Below are positions 20,524 to 33,087 of a DNA stretch of 64,000 bases, in pieces. This DNA is from Panagrolaimus kolymaensis (taxonomy: Eukaryota > Nematoda > Chromadorea > Rhabditida > Panagrolaimidae). The stretch lies in the NCBI GenBank assembly GCA_028622995.1, contig JAJQJQ010000014.1, positions 4,340,001-4,404,000 on the forward strand. Direction: 5' to 3'. Every line of letters starts with the position of its first letter. The stretch's first letter is position 1. The notes under the pieces are model-generated. The model was not told the DNA's origin and searched no databases. It worked only from the letters and a program-made list of their open reading frames with translations. The translations under genes and the position numbers were made by a program.

Positions 20524-21497
20524 TTAATTTTTTTTCTTTATTAATTGGACTTTAAAAATGAGCCAATATTTTTCTTCTAAAAAGATGCAATCAAAACCTT
20601 CCAAATTTTTAAGTTCATCTTTTATAAGTTTGTGATATTCCTCAACTATTGTGCGATTAAGTGCGGGCCAAAGTAAATCCAAAAAGAAATTACTATGGGC
20701 AAGTTTCTAAAAAAATTTTAAACTTAAATCCTTTTTATGTAAAATATTATTCTTGCCTTTATGAAATTTCCAATTTTATCAAAATCTATTTCATCCATGA
20801 GATCGAATAATGAAAAGCTATGTAATTTGATAGGTTTTGAAATTAGGCAAAGGGATTTAAAAATTTCATTCTTATATGGATTATCGCTTTCAGGAGAGCT
20901 AAATTCAAATTTTAAAAAAAGTGAAATTAAATAAATTAAAGAGACTTACAAATGAAATTTTTCTATCTTTTTTCCAATGTTAAAAATTTCAGGTAAAGTT
21001 AAAGCAGATGATGATGACAAATGAGTTCGAACAATTTTGCCGCCAATTAAATTGACTTTTTCCAAATTTTGACTAATTAATTCATATTCTTCCAAAGTAA
21101 AGTTTTGATTCACAGCCCATAAGATTTTTAAATTCAAGTAACACGAAACCATTAAATTTGAAGCTAAATCTTGATCTTGGTCGATTTGAGATAAAATTTT
21201 TAATTTTTTTGTAACAATAAACTGATAATCAGGCAAATCCAAACTTTGCTTGATAGAAAAATAATTTTCTTTATCTTTAGCATTTTCAATATCCATACTA
21301 TCATTAGTAACCAATAAAGTATTTACAGGAAAAACATGAATTTTTGGCCAAAAATATTTGCATAAACTATAAAGTTTTAACAAAATTTCGTGGGAATCTT
21401 TTGAATTTTTGCAAATATATGAAAGAGCATCAAATGGAATGGAAAAATGCTGAATTGAAGCATTTTTCGAATCGAATTTTACTTGATTTTTAGTCAT
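20524..21497 (-). CDS. Divergent F-box-like family protein
   Basis: Exons are 21497-20950, 20898-20757 and 20706-20524, 290 residues. The N-terminal block (IPFDALSYICKNS..., then LKLYSLCKYF) matches the start of the two modules of 26952-28838, a nematode family that I read as divergent F-box-like adaptors for ubiquitin ligases; the F-box assignment is inference. The middle exon has the same phases (2 to 0) as the 136-base exons of its relatives. The second intron has a GC donor (AAAG|GCAAGA) and a normal AG acceptor; a frame without it would stop. The C-terminus is hydrophobic/acidic (LWPALNRTIVEEY). Confidence 0.7.
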
Positions 21498-21846
21498 ATT
21501 TTTGCAAACCGTTAACGACTAAAAAAAGAGAATGGATAGGAAAAAAAAATAATTGTGGGATGAGTAACAAAAACAAACGTGCACAGAAAAAGAATGGCGG
21601 CTTTAAGGCTATATTTTAAGATTGACCTAAGTCGTCATCGATTTTTGGCATGGTCCTTTCACCCTTGTTGTTTATAACAACCATTTTTTTTTATTTTCTG
21701 TTCGTTGCAAGTTAGATCTTTGGCGAATTGCATTATCGATTCGGTTCACAAATTTAAAGTTTTTTTGATAAAGATTAAACTAAGGGAAAAAAATATTTAA
21801 AAATACAATTTTTATTTTTCAAAAATCAAATAATTTTTTCCAAAGA

Positions 21847-23196
21847 ATGGCTTTTTTTCTTTATCAAAATATGTCAACAATTTATAAAGAAGCTTATGAA
21901 GAATTAAAAAAAACCCTTTGGGATTCATCTTGTAAACATCAAGTAAGTTTGGAAAATTAATATTAAATTTTTTATCCGTTTTCTAATTATAAAATATTCT
22001 GGAATTGAATAATTGTGATTGCAATGAAAAAAAGTGTGAAATATATAAAAAATTTTGTAATAAATTTTTAATGCTTCCTGAAGATTGACAATTCTATTTA
22101 AAGTAACGTTGATTTATTTTAAAAAAATTAATAGGTTTTATTATATTTTTTTAGTTACGCCGAAAAATCTGAATTAGAAAAACTTAGACAAATTGCTTTG
22201 AAACAACATTTTTATTCGCCACTTTATTCAAATGATGAAGAAAATGATTTAAATCTTCATTGGGGAGATTTAAATAATTTATTTCCTCCACTTTTAATCA
22301 TCGATTATGCCACAAATGAAGCACTAAAAAAAGTTGAACATTATATTATTAGTCCTCATGCATATATGTTACTGGTGTTAAAAAGATATAAAAATTTATC
22401 AGGTAAATAACAAAAATTTAAATTTTAAAGAATTTTGAAATGATTTTTTTTAGCAAATCCAATAAATAAAAATATTATAAAAACATGCCTTGAAACTCAT
22501 GAATATTATGAAAAATTGGTTAACACAGGAGATGACGATGAAAAATGGTTGGAATGTTTATTGCAAGGAATTAAAGATAATGATTTAATTGAAAAGCATA
22601 TTGAATATAGACTAGGATATCGTTGCCGTGGACTTAATCGAAATATATAGAAGTTTTATATTTCATTCTTAAAAAACAACAAAAATCCAAAGGTGTGTTT
22701 TCGGCGCAAAAATCTAATTTAAAAATAAATAAAAAGCAATAATGAAATCGGCTGGAGTCAAAAAAATGAATAATTCAAAGTTTTGTTTTTTAAAAATTTA
22801 AACAAAAAAAATTTATAAAAATATGGAAATTATTTTTAATTAAAGCAGATTTTTTTGTTTCAGAAATTATTAAATGTTTATTTGCGGTATAATCGATTTT
22901 TTGTTGGTAAAAATTTAATGATTGAAGAATATCAAAATGAAATAGAAAGAATTGGAAATTTAAATAAAATTAATGTATCAAAATGGTGGATGGATTCCGT
23001 TAAATATGAAATTGATTTTGGCACCCATGAACCTGCTTTTAAAGTTCTTGAACGGGCTTTAAAAGCTTTATTTAAAGTTCCATTTAAAATTAAGCCATGT
23101 TCAAAAAAAAATTTGGAGGAAATGTTAAAATTTTATAAAAAAAATTCGGAAGAAAAAGAAAAATTTGATGCAAGAAAAGAAGAATGCGAAAAGTAA
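21847..23196 (+). pseudogene. Decayed multi-exon gene of unknown family
   Basis: Traces of one frame can be followed across 21847-21942 (ends CKHQ, good GT donor), about 22020-22110, 22155-22401, 22454-22694 and 22864-23196. The second segment encodes CDCNEKKCEIYKKFCNKF, lacks an AG acceptor before it, and contains an in-frame TGA. The fourth ends with an in-frame TAG (22648-22650), after which the frame continues (KFYISFLKNNKNPK) to a GT donor in phase with the last segment. The last segment is charged, with KWWMDSVKYEIDFG near its start. No family recognised. Two stops and a missing acceptor argue for a pseudogene; two separate genes remain possible. Confidence 0.5.
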
Positions 23197-24145
23197 ATAA
23201 AATGCAGACTAGTATTGTTTTGGATTAAATTTTTTTTAATTTGCTGCTATAGTTTATTCTAGAAGACACTTTAGTTATTTTTCTAGCGGTCTAACTTTGA
23301 GCTTTTACTTTGGGAAAATTAAAAAAAAAACTTTTATTAAACCACAAAAAAAGCTTAAAAATATTTCATAAAAAAATTTAGGCGCATTTTCCTCAAATTT
23401 GAAAAAAGTTTTTATTAAAAAAAAGAAAATCAGATGTTTTTTTTACCTTTTACTTTTCGCATTTTTCTCCACAACTTAGGGATCAAACTTTAAATATGCC
23501 AATCGAATCAAATGAAAATGAAGCCTCTCCCATCCATGGTTGTTTTAAAAATCCCACAAAACAAACCTTTCCATTTCATCGATCGTCAATGATAAATTAT
23601 TTAATATTTATCATTGAAAGAATTAGAATTCCTTATTTCATCGAAAGAAATAAAAGCCATTAAATTTCGTAAAACGCGAATCATTAATCTTGATGGCACT
23701 TTTGTTGATAACAAAAACTATGAAATAATAAATATCGAATCAATGCCTTATTAGTAGTAATAAATAATAATCTTTCTTTGTATTTTATACTGAATAAATT
23801 TTTTTTACATTTCCTAAATATTGTGTTGTTGTTAAATTTTTTGTTATTCTTCGTGAATTTTATGATTTTTTCTTCTTTGTTCTTTGTTATACCTACATAT
23901 TTCATTTTTGTTGTTTTTGAATTTTTTTAATTTTTGTTACTTTCTTTATACCTTTTTTAATGAAACTTTCATTCTTTGCTTCTGTGAGTTAATTGTCAAA
24001 TGCAAAAAATATGGAAAGATCTTTGTATATAGAAAAAGTTGAAATCGAGGTCTTTTATTAACTTCAAAAATGGGTAACGAAATTCAAAAAATAATGTTTT
24101 TGAAAGAACGAATTTCAATATTGTAGTTTATGGAAAGATTTATAC
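23197..24145. other. Non-coding AT-rich spacer
   Basis: No supported gene or repeat. It contains the 3' flank of the collagen gene. Confidence 0.35.
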
Positions 24146-25297
24146 TTAATATCCCGGAGCCGTTCGTGGTGGAGGACCTAAAAATAATAATAACTATTAT
24201 CATTTTTTCTGCTTTTGTAAATCAAAAAAGAACTTACAATCACAACCACCTGCAACTCCTCTAGCTCCAGCAAGGCCTTGTTTACCAAACATGCCTGGAT
24301 TTCCTTTAAGCCCAGGAGTTCCTGGATCTCCAACATCACCTATTTCTCCATCCGGTCCTGGTGAACCATTTAATCCTGGCAAGCCTGTAAGTCCTGGAGC
24401 TCCATCAATTCCAGGTGGTCCTGGTGGACCTTCAAGACCAGGATAATCTCGAACTTGACCATATGTTCCAGGAGGCCCTCTTCTTCCTGGTAATCCTGGT
24501 TCACCTGGAGGTCCTACAACTCCTGGAGGCCCAGGTCTTCCTTTTCTTCCACCAATCGCTGGTGGACCTTTAGCTCCAGGCATTCCTGCTCGTCCTTTTC
24601 TTCCTCGTCTTCCAGGTGGACCAGGTTTAGCTTGTTCGCATTCGAAACACCAATTCTAAAATTTTCCATATTTTTTAAGGCACAAAAAAGCAGCGAATTA
24701 AAACTTACTCCTTTTGGTGCTTGTTTCGGCGGTGGTGCATCAGGAGCATCATTACCGGGTTCACCTGAAGGTCCATCAACTCCAGGAAGACCATCTTCTC
24801 CAGGTTCTCCAGGAGGGCCATGTGGTGACATTCCACACCCACAACATTGATTACTTTGTTGCCGTTTGGATCTTTCAAATGCAGTTGAGCCAAAAACCTA
24901 AAAATCAAATTTTGATGCAAATAAAAATTGATCAAACACTTAAAATCTTTTTTAAATGCTTTAGTTTGGTTTTAATAAAACAAAAAAGGCAGAAAAATTG
25001 AAGCAAAGAAATGTTTGAGAGTTTTTTAAACCAAAAATAACTAACCTGAGTTTTAGAAACTTCTTTAAAAAAGTTTGTGGTTCTTTGTTTACAAAAATCA
25101 ATTTCATGTTGCATTATACTTTGTAAATATTGTACATGATTATATAATAATGGTATAGCAATGGATGACATTACGGTAGTCATAGCTGCAATCGTAACAC
25201 CAAAAAGTACATATTTTCTAAGTTTTTGAGCTTCAAGTAATTTTTCTTTATATTTTAGATTTGAAGTTGAAGAACATATCGAATCTGAATCCATCAT
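24146..25297 (-). CDS. Cuticle collagen
   Basis: Exons are 25297-25046, 24897-24709, 24655-24238 and 24177-24146, 296 residues, a typical size. The N-terminal nematode cuticle collagen domain contains a membrane-spanning stretch ([21 protein letters not shown]). A subtilisin-type cleavage site (ERSKR) follows at the start of exon 2. Cys clusters CCGCG and CFEC come before interrupted Gly-X-Y blocks ([13 protein letters not shown] and others). The C-terminus closes with a Cys pair and PPPRTAPGY, as in many C. elegans cuticle collagens. It is secreted by the hypodermis, trimerises and is cross-linked in the cuticle. Specific subfamily not assigned. Confidence 0.95.
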
Positions 25298-26951
25298 TAA
25301 TAGGTTACGATTTTTGGGCTTGGATGGATGACTGAAAAAACGATATGGAAAAAATGAAGGAATCGGAACGAACGATTAAAGGTGAAAAATGAAGGAAACA
25401 ATAGAAAGGATGGATAGCGGTGAAGGGATAATGGTTGTTACAAAAAAATGGATTAAAAAAATGATGGATATTCATTTAAAAGTCAATTGACCATAAACAA
25501 ATTTTAAACGCTATTTTTCTATTTTTCTCATACACATATTTTTTCTTTTGGTTTTGGGAAACAATGAAAATATTTTTTGTTTCGACACAAAAAACAAAAA
25601 AGTAATTTCTTTTGTGGGAACATAGTCGTCTTCAGCTTTTTTTCCATTAACCAAAAAGTGTTCATTTTTATTTTTTTCCGGAAATTTTAGAAACTAAGAA
25701 AATTTTAATTTTAAAGAAAAAAAAACACAAACTAAAAAATAAAAGACTTTCAGTCGCCTCATTTTTTTAGAAAAAATTAAATACAAAAAAAATGAAAAGA
25801 ATATCAAGACCGGCTCTCTTTCTTCGCTGATGACCAGAAGAAGAAGAAGGAGAAGAATTCAGGCTTTGTACAATATTAGATCCATCTATTTTCTCCTCCA
25901 AAAAGAAACTTCCATTATTTTTTCAAAAAAAAAACGAAGAAAGAAGAAAATCTCTTCTTTTTTTTAAAGATCCATCCTAATTTTTTTTTGCTGCTGGTAT
26001 CATCGTCTTCTTTTTTTCTTTCTTTTTTCTTTTTGAGTCTTCCTTTTTTTTGACATTCTTTTCTTTTTGTAAAAAAAAGGAAAAATATGGAGGGCGGTGT
26101 TGTTACAAATTTACAAAGTTCAATGAGGCATATTCAACAAAAATCAACAGAAAAAGCTCTCTTCTTATTTATTTTTTTTCTTTCTTCGGTAAATATTTTT
26201 TGTTTAAACAAAGAATGTTTTAAGAAAAAAATGCTTTTTTAATGTCATTGTTTGACCATTTATGACCCGCTTTTCTTTTTTTTTATTGTTTTAACAGAAA
26301 ATCTATGTTTATTTTTTTCGATGAAGAAGGATAAAAATGATTTTGATTTGATACAAAATTATGTTTGCTTTCTTTTTCAGTTACACAATATTCTTTTAAA
26401 AATATTATTGCCCCGCATTGAAAGTTTGAAAAATTAAATATAAAATCAATAATTAAAAATAAAGCAAAACTCGAAAAGTGAAGTGTTTCTTGCAAAAAAC
26501 ACGAATAAATGGAGGTCATCTTCATCAAAAGTATCGAAGCGATAATTTTTAATTTTTTTTTTAAATTCGTTTTTCTCTTTTTAACTAAACAATATTATAA
26601 TATTGTATTTTTTTATTGTGATTGGTAACCCACAATTAGAATTGAGTAACAAAAAAATGAAAAACCAAGTTTTTTTGCAAGTGAAAAAAAATTAGTAATT
26701 TGAGGATGGATACATTGAAAAGGCGGATGTCCATTTTTCATTTTTAACTATAATGTATTCGCAAAAAAAGAAACATAAAAAAGGCTATTATTAAAGCATT
26801 CATAACTTTTGCATAATAATTATTACTTTTAATTAGTTTCTAAAAAAATTACTGTGTAAAATCGATCCCAAAAACAAATAATTATTCAAAATTGAATCAT
26901 ATTTCTTTATTTTTAAGTTCAAAATGGAAAAAATGTAATAAAAAATATCTT
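25298..26951. other. Non-coding region upstream of the collagen gene
   Basis: 1.65 kb with long poly-A/poly-T and purine-rich GAAGAAGAAG runs near 25840. No frame with credible splice sites. Presumably holds the collagen promoter and the 3' flank of the F-box-like gene. Confidence 0.35.
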
Positions 26952-28838
26952 TCAAAGCCAATTAGGCGACAAATAAATCGATGGCTTTTCTCTTCGAGGT
27001 TTCCATGATTCAAGTTGATTATTCAAGGTTGTTTTGAAAGTATGAAAACTATTTCCTTCTAATTCATCAAATTTTATGCTAATAAAAGCTCTTGGCGCCA
27101 TAGCTTTCTGTAATAACAAATAAAAAGATTAAACTTCATTTTCCAACAAAAAAAGTTAAACAAAAACAAACTTTTATAAATTCATAAAATAAATTTGCAT
27201 CAATTTTAGCATCAATTTCTTCTAAACATAATCTTTGAATTCGATTTTTCCATGGAAAAGTAATTAATTTTTTCATTGTTTCAAGTGTGATATGACAAGG
27301 TTCGATGCTAGAAAAAAATTGCCTTTTTTCATTTTAATATTGTAACATTTTTTTCTTTTACTTACTTTATATTTATCGCCATATTTGTAAGATGAATAAA
27401 TAAATCTTCGAGTGGAATGGGTTGGCAGCGGCTTTCAAAATTTGTGATGGAAGAATCAAACCCACAAATTTCAATATTAAAATATAAAACTTTTTGAGAT
27501 TTTATTAATTTTTCTAAACTTTTATATGAAATAGTTATTTCATCACATCTTAAATCAATTTTAGTTGCGTCACATCGAGCTATTTTGGATATAATAATTT
27601 TAAAAAGATTATTATCACTAGAAATAAATTTAATTTTTTTAGTTAACCAGATATTTGATAATTTATTAATCCGTGTAATTTCATTATTTCTTCCTATTTT
27701 AATTTTTGGCCCGCCATCGATGGTTATAAAAGTATTTCCATTTTTCATAATTATTTTATCTATAATTAAATAAGGTTGTTTGAAATAAAAATATTTGCAT
27801 GTTTTATATAATTTTTTCATTACTTTTGCATTGGCTTTTTGGAGGAGATAATTAATTATTGTTGAACAAAATGGAAATTTTTGAGTTTTATTGCTGAAAA
27901 ATATTTTTAATTTGTTGATTGGTTGATTTTCAAGTTTAGCTTTTTTAGCTGCTGGTTCAGAAACGTCGGCGTCATTAAAACTTCTTTTAAGATTTTGATA
28001 ATCAATTTTAAATTTTTTGTTAACAACGTTTATGGTAACAGTTGCATTTGGCGAAACGAGGTCCTATAAAAATTTTTTAGAAAAAATTAAAAATTTTAGT
28101 TATTGAAAACCAACTTTTAAGAATTCCTTTAAAAAATCTTGATCAACAAAATGAGTGAAATTTTCGAGACATAAATTTTGGGTTTTTCCCTTCCATGGAA
28201 TTGAAAGAATTTTTTCCATTGTTTTCGGAGTAATTTTACAGGATTTAATCCTAAAATTGTTTGTTAAATATTTATAACTTTGTTTTGCCTTTTTTGGAAG
28301 ATATCTCTCACGTAATATCTATGGCATTTGGAACACAAATTAATATATCTTCAAGTGCAATTTCTAAATGATATGATCTTTGAGAAATATAAAATAACTT
28401 TTCGACTGTTTCATTTTTCGTTAAATATTGAAAATCTTGAATTGTTATATTATTTGCATTGGAAATATATAATTCTTGAACATCACAAATATAAATTTTT
28501 GAAACTACTCTGGATTTAAAAGTAAAATTAGTATCAACATAAATACTTTTTGTCACCCAAATATGATTTTTTGGATGTGCATGAGGATTATCATAATCTG
28601 CCTCAAAGCAATCATCAAATTGCACAGATTCAAATCGTTGTTGATCAGAAGAAAAATAAATTGAATCACAAATAAAATATGGAAATTTTTTATGAAAATA
28701 TTTACAAATTCGAAATAGTTTTTGCATCAACGAAGCCCTCGCATTTTCACGAATATAATTAATTAGTTTATTATAAAATGGAAAATTCTGTGGATGAGTA
28801 TTTTTACGATCAAAAGTAATAATTCTTTTGTTTTCCAT
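26952..28838 (-). CDS. F-box-like family protein with two tandem modules
   Basis: Exons are 28838-28312, 28250-28115, 28063-27366, 27307-27172 and 27107-26952, 550 residues. Exons 1-2 and 3-4 encode the same architecture twice. Module 1 starts FPFYNKLINYI with FRICKYF and ends with a 136-base exon (TPKTMEKILSIPWKGKTQNL). Module 2 starts FPFCSTIINYL with YKTCKYF and also ends with a 136-base exon (TLETMKKLITFPWKNRIQRL). Exon 3 joins the modules with an open frame and a lysine-rich linker (PAAKKAKLEN). This is a tandem duplication or fusion of two family members. Likely substrate adaptors of SCF-type ligases, by inference; no catalytic motif. Confidence 0.75.
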
Positions 28839-29422
28839 TTTTAAAGAAAAACCGTTCAAAAACAATATGTTTTTAAAATAAAAACAGAAAAACTGAATTA
28901 AAAAAGTTTTATTGTCAGTTAGAGACAATTAACCAACAAAAAAAAACATAAGTGGACTTTTTTAAAAACTGAACTCTTTAAAAAAGAATTTTATCTATCT
29001 TCTTCATCTCTAAAATTATACCAAAATCATGGTTGATCTTTGTGAGGCTTTCATATTCCAATCAAACTTATTACAATAATTTTTTTATTTTTTAAATTTT
29101 TAAAAGTAAAAAAATTGTTTATGATAAACCGACAGCTCTGTTTACACACAAAAAGGAGATAAAACAAGATAAAACTAATTATTAAAAAAAGTACAGAAAG
29201 AATATTTCTTGATAATAATAAAAAAATGCTCAATATAAATGCAACTGACACTCATAAAAATTCCGAGGATTAGATATGGCTCATCGTTGGCCCAAGAAAA
29301 TGAAGAAAACATGGTAAAAAAAACGAACAAAAATATTAAAAATTAAAAAGGATTCAAATTGGCGACACCAACGAGAAAAAAATTATATAAATGCTAGTAG
29401 ATCAGAAAATTATTTAAATTTA
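28839..29422. other. Spacer between F-box-like gene and calpain
   Basis: An open stretch at 29051-29251 on the minus strand is hydrophobic but has no partner exon or family match, so I do not call it a gene. Confidence 0.3.
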
Positions 29423-32400
29423 TTAAAGTTGTTCTTGAGCTTTAAATTTTGAATTTGAAAAAATTCGAAGTAAATATTCCGCTTCTTCTTCTGGTTCATC
29501 GGTTGAAGGGACAAGTATGTAATTTCCAGGTGGTAAACGGAAACGAGCAGTAACCTGAAATTTTTTGAGGATCATTAATTGATATTCTTGTAACATAAAA
29601 AAGTTTGGCAGGCTTACTTCACGAAGAGAATATAAATGAGGAATTTCAGCAATGGGATTACGGTGTTCAAAAAATGAACTGCCTTGGCGTTTGCAAGCTT
29701 GAGGATGGCTTAGCTTGTAAATGGCGAAACCGATGCAAACTGATCCAAGCCCTTCACTTCGTAATTCTCTTCGATACTTTTGCATTAAAGCAATGATAAC
29801 TGTACATTTGGTATCATTTTCTTCTTCAATTCCATTAGCGGAGGAGGAGATTGAAAAGAAATATTGAGGATTATCGGCAAATGTATCTGAAAGCGAATTT
29901 AGATACTTGTGGATATAAATTAGAAAATATTCTCAAAGCTTTATAGTTTTCAATACTTTAATAATTATGGAATTCAAAAAAATAAATAATTACCTATAAA
30001 ATCTTTGCATCCGCCTGCTGTTCCTTCGTAATTATTCCATTCACCATGAAATACTTGAGAAGTCCATTCTTCTGCATTTTCTTTAGCTTTGTCAACAACA
30101 GCAATGGCTTTATTTTTAGCAAATTTATCCATAAATTCGGGTTTCAAATGGCAGCATTCTAATTCATCGAAATGTTCTCGACAATCTTGATATTCGACCC
30201 AGAATTCTCCATCCGCACGATTAACAAATTTCATTCGTTGCTTTTCTTTTTCTGAAATTTCTAACCATTCTGGAAAATGATCCGACCAAGATCCAATCCA
30301 TTCATCACTTTCATTGCCATGAGGATTACGAACCCTTAAAAGTAGCTTGCCCTTATAAAGCCCTTCAGCAATAATGTGTCTAGCGGTTATCGAATATGCA
30401 TGATCATGAAGTAATCCAGTTTCTTCTTCTTCGATGTTCGGATTAGCACTTAATCCGAAAAGTGAACCCATTTTATAACCATTCATTAACATATTCTTGG
30501 AAACCTTTCTGATTTTGAAGTGATCTGTGAGACCGCCTGTCATATCTTGGAGGGATTCAACGATATATCCTCCATGAAGAGCTTCATAAGAGCCGTAAAG
30601 CTTCGCATATGCTTTTTCCATCAATGCGGACCACATTTCTTGCTCACATTCAGAACGCGTAAAATAAAGTTTGCCATGCATAGTTGGAAGTTGATCATCA
30701 ATCACAACGTCCACCCATTCATTGTAGCGCCAAAATTGAAAATGAAAAATTCCTACATAATTTTCAGTGAAGCTTTGATCGGGTTTAACGACGCGAAAGA
30801 AGAGCTCTTTTCTTAAAGCTAAAATTGCGGCTCCAGCTACAAACCAACAATTTCCAATGGATCCTTGAACAACATCGAATCGATCTTCACCAGAAACAAA
30901 AAATTGTGGATCATTAATAATTTCCTAAAAAAAAACTTTAGATGCTTTTATCCAGTTTTATTTATTATTATTTTTTACCCAAGGTCTTCGCCAAACGATT
31001 TCAGATTTAAATGCTTTGCAGAAATATAAACTATCATTATTTGCAGGAAATTCGGGGTCAACAAAGAGTTTGTTTTCACAAAGGCATTTTTCTCGTTCAA
31101 CATAAAAATTAAGATTGCAACTGGGTGTTTCAGAATGGTCAGAATTAAATGGAACAGCCTAAAAGTGTTTTTGTGATCAAAATTACATACATATTTTTTT
31201 TATGTATTTATAAAATTAATTCTTACATCACTTTCAATTTTGCCATTATTCATATCATTCAAATATTTTTTACCACTTTCACTAAGGCTATTATCTTTTC
31301 CAGTCGTTTCAAAAATAAAATTACCAGCAATCGATCCAACTATTTCACAAGTTTCAGGATTAAAATGAAGAAAATAATTTTCTAAATCTAAATGCTTATC
31401 AATGTTGCGGGGACTGGTTTTCCATTTTTCTAAGCCTTCAAAAATTAATTCTTTAACTTGAATAACCAAAATTCGATGTAAATGATGTTGGGAATTGTTG
31501 TAAATATTTTCAAAGGTTTTTGAAGCACAGTTACCAAAATTACGTAATTTCAAATCCAAGCATCCCACTTCTAAAGAAAAATGATGTTAACCTTTGCAAT
31601 AATAATTTTAAAATAACGCTTCTTACTCCATAATGAAAAAATGATTGATTTCGCTTTCTGAAATGTTGGGATTTTTGCAGCAGCAGGATTTGAAAGTCTT
31701 TTAGCTTGATAAAGTAGATGATTAGACAAAAAAGGGCTTGAATCCGATGAATCCGATTTATTACCAAATGATTCATTCGAATTTTGTTCTTGATGATGTT
31801 GTCCATGCCAATGATATGCTAACCTTTGTTGTTGTTTTATAAACTCTTCTTCATAGCTTAAATAATTATCAGATTCAACATTTGAGGATGATCCTCCTCC
31901 TTGTTTTGTTGATCCATTTGAATTTGAAGCATTTCTAAAAAGCGGTGGAGAAGCATTTTAGTAAAAATAAAATTATTTAAAAAAATTGTTAACTAAAGTG
32001 GTTGGTTATCTATGCTCTGATTTAAAAAAAGAGAGACTATTTTACTTACAAAAATAAACATTGAGATGAAGGTTGATAAAGATCATCATCATCCGATGTG
32101 GTGGGTAATTGGGGATAAAGGCGGCTTAAATTAAATAATTTGCTTAAAGTTATTTTGAAATTGATTTATTAAAACATACTTTTGTGGTGGTCGCGATGGA
32201 GTTGTTGTTGTTGCAGTATATTTATTTCTAAAATGAATTTTTATGTAAAAACTATGAATCAAGCAAACAATTTTTAAGCAAAAATTTTTATGAATGTAAG
32301 CGCTTTAGCATCCGCGAAACTTTTGTATGCTTTATCAGTGAAAAATATTTATAAACATTTAATGCCGAAATTTTTTTTTAATTTTCCCAAGCTTAAAATT

Positions 32401-33087
32401 TTCTTTTTAAAAAAACATACTTTAAATAATTATTTAATGAAGGATTAACAGCAGGATTGTAATTGTTGTTCGAAGATAACAATGCTTTTGGTGTTGAGTG
32501 GCTTGATAATGGCTTTGAAAGTGGCGTTACGGTGGTCTTAATTGTTGCACCATTGGCGGCAGGTTTCCAAAATTCATTAAGTGGGATTGGCAAATCTGCT
32601 GTTGTAGATCTTTAATGGAAAAAGTTGATGATTAACTAATTTTCTCTTTCTCTTTTAAAATAATAAAACTCACCTTGGTTGTTGATAATCGGCCATTTTA
32701 AAATAATTGTTGCTAAAATAAAAAAGTTTGTTTTATATATATTTAAAATAAATTTTGCGAACATTTTTACCTTGCATTGTTTAACCCATTTTCGATATCC
32801 AATTGCCATTGATCTTCGCGAGATTTAGCCCTTTGTTTAAGCCTTTCATAAATATAACAAAAACACAATACTAAACAAATTATTATGGCGCAGGTAATTA
32901 AGAATGAAGCAAATAAAATGAAAAGAATAATGAAAATTTCATTTAAATCTCGAGTTTGTGATTGTGGTGTTGTTGGTGGGATTGGTTCATCATTTGAACC
33001 AATTGATTTTGACTTAACATTATTGTTGCAAAGGATGATAAAAATAAATATAATCATCCAATGATGCATCATCGTTGTTTGATACAT
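29423..33087 (-). CDS. Calpain-type cysteine protease with N-terminal signal/transmembrane exon
   Basis: Eleven exons (33087-32771, 32712-32674, 32609-32421, 32227-32180, 32124-32050, 31934-31627, 31570-31227, 31158-30979, 30924-29994, 29886-29618, 29554-29423) join in phase to 943 residues. Residues 1-22 are signal-like and about 51-80 a hydrophobic span followed by basic ERLKQRAKSR. A low-complexity Ser/Pro/Asn linker precedes the protease core. The catalytic triad is Cys526 (QGSIGNCWF), His675 (HAYSI) and Asn700 (RNPHG, normally RNPWG). A C2-like domain III follows (LREVTARFRLPPGNY, PEEEAEYLLRIF) and the protein ends there, without penta-EF hands, as in atypical nematode calpains. Calcium-dependent limited proteolysis is expected. 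An ATG in exon 2 (32696-32694) could start a soluble form. Confidence 0.88.

Noticed and set aside
24714..25001. Plus-strand open frames across the collagen gene
   Set aside because: Antisense shadows of Gly-X-Y coding; the minus-strand collagen model explains every base and has closed phases.
29051..29251. Hydrophobic 66-residue minus-strand frame
   Set aside because: No splice partner, no upstream promoter context and low-complexity hydrophobic composition typical of AT-rich DNA.
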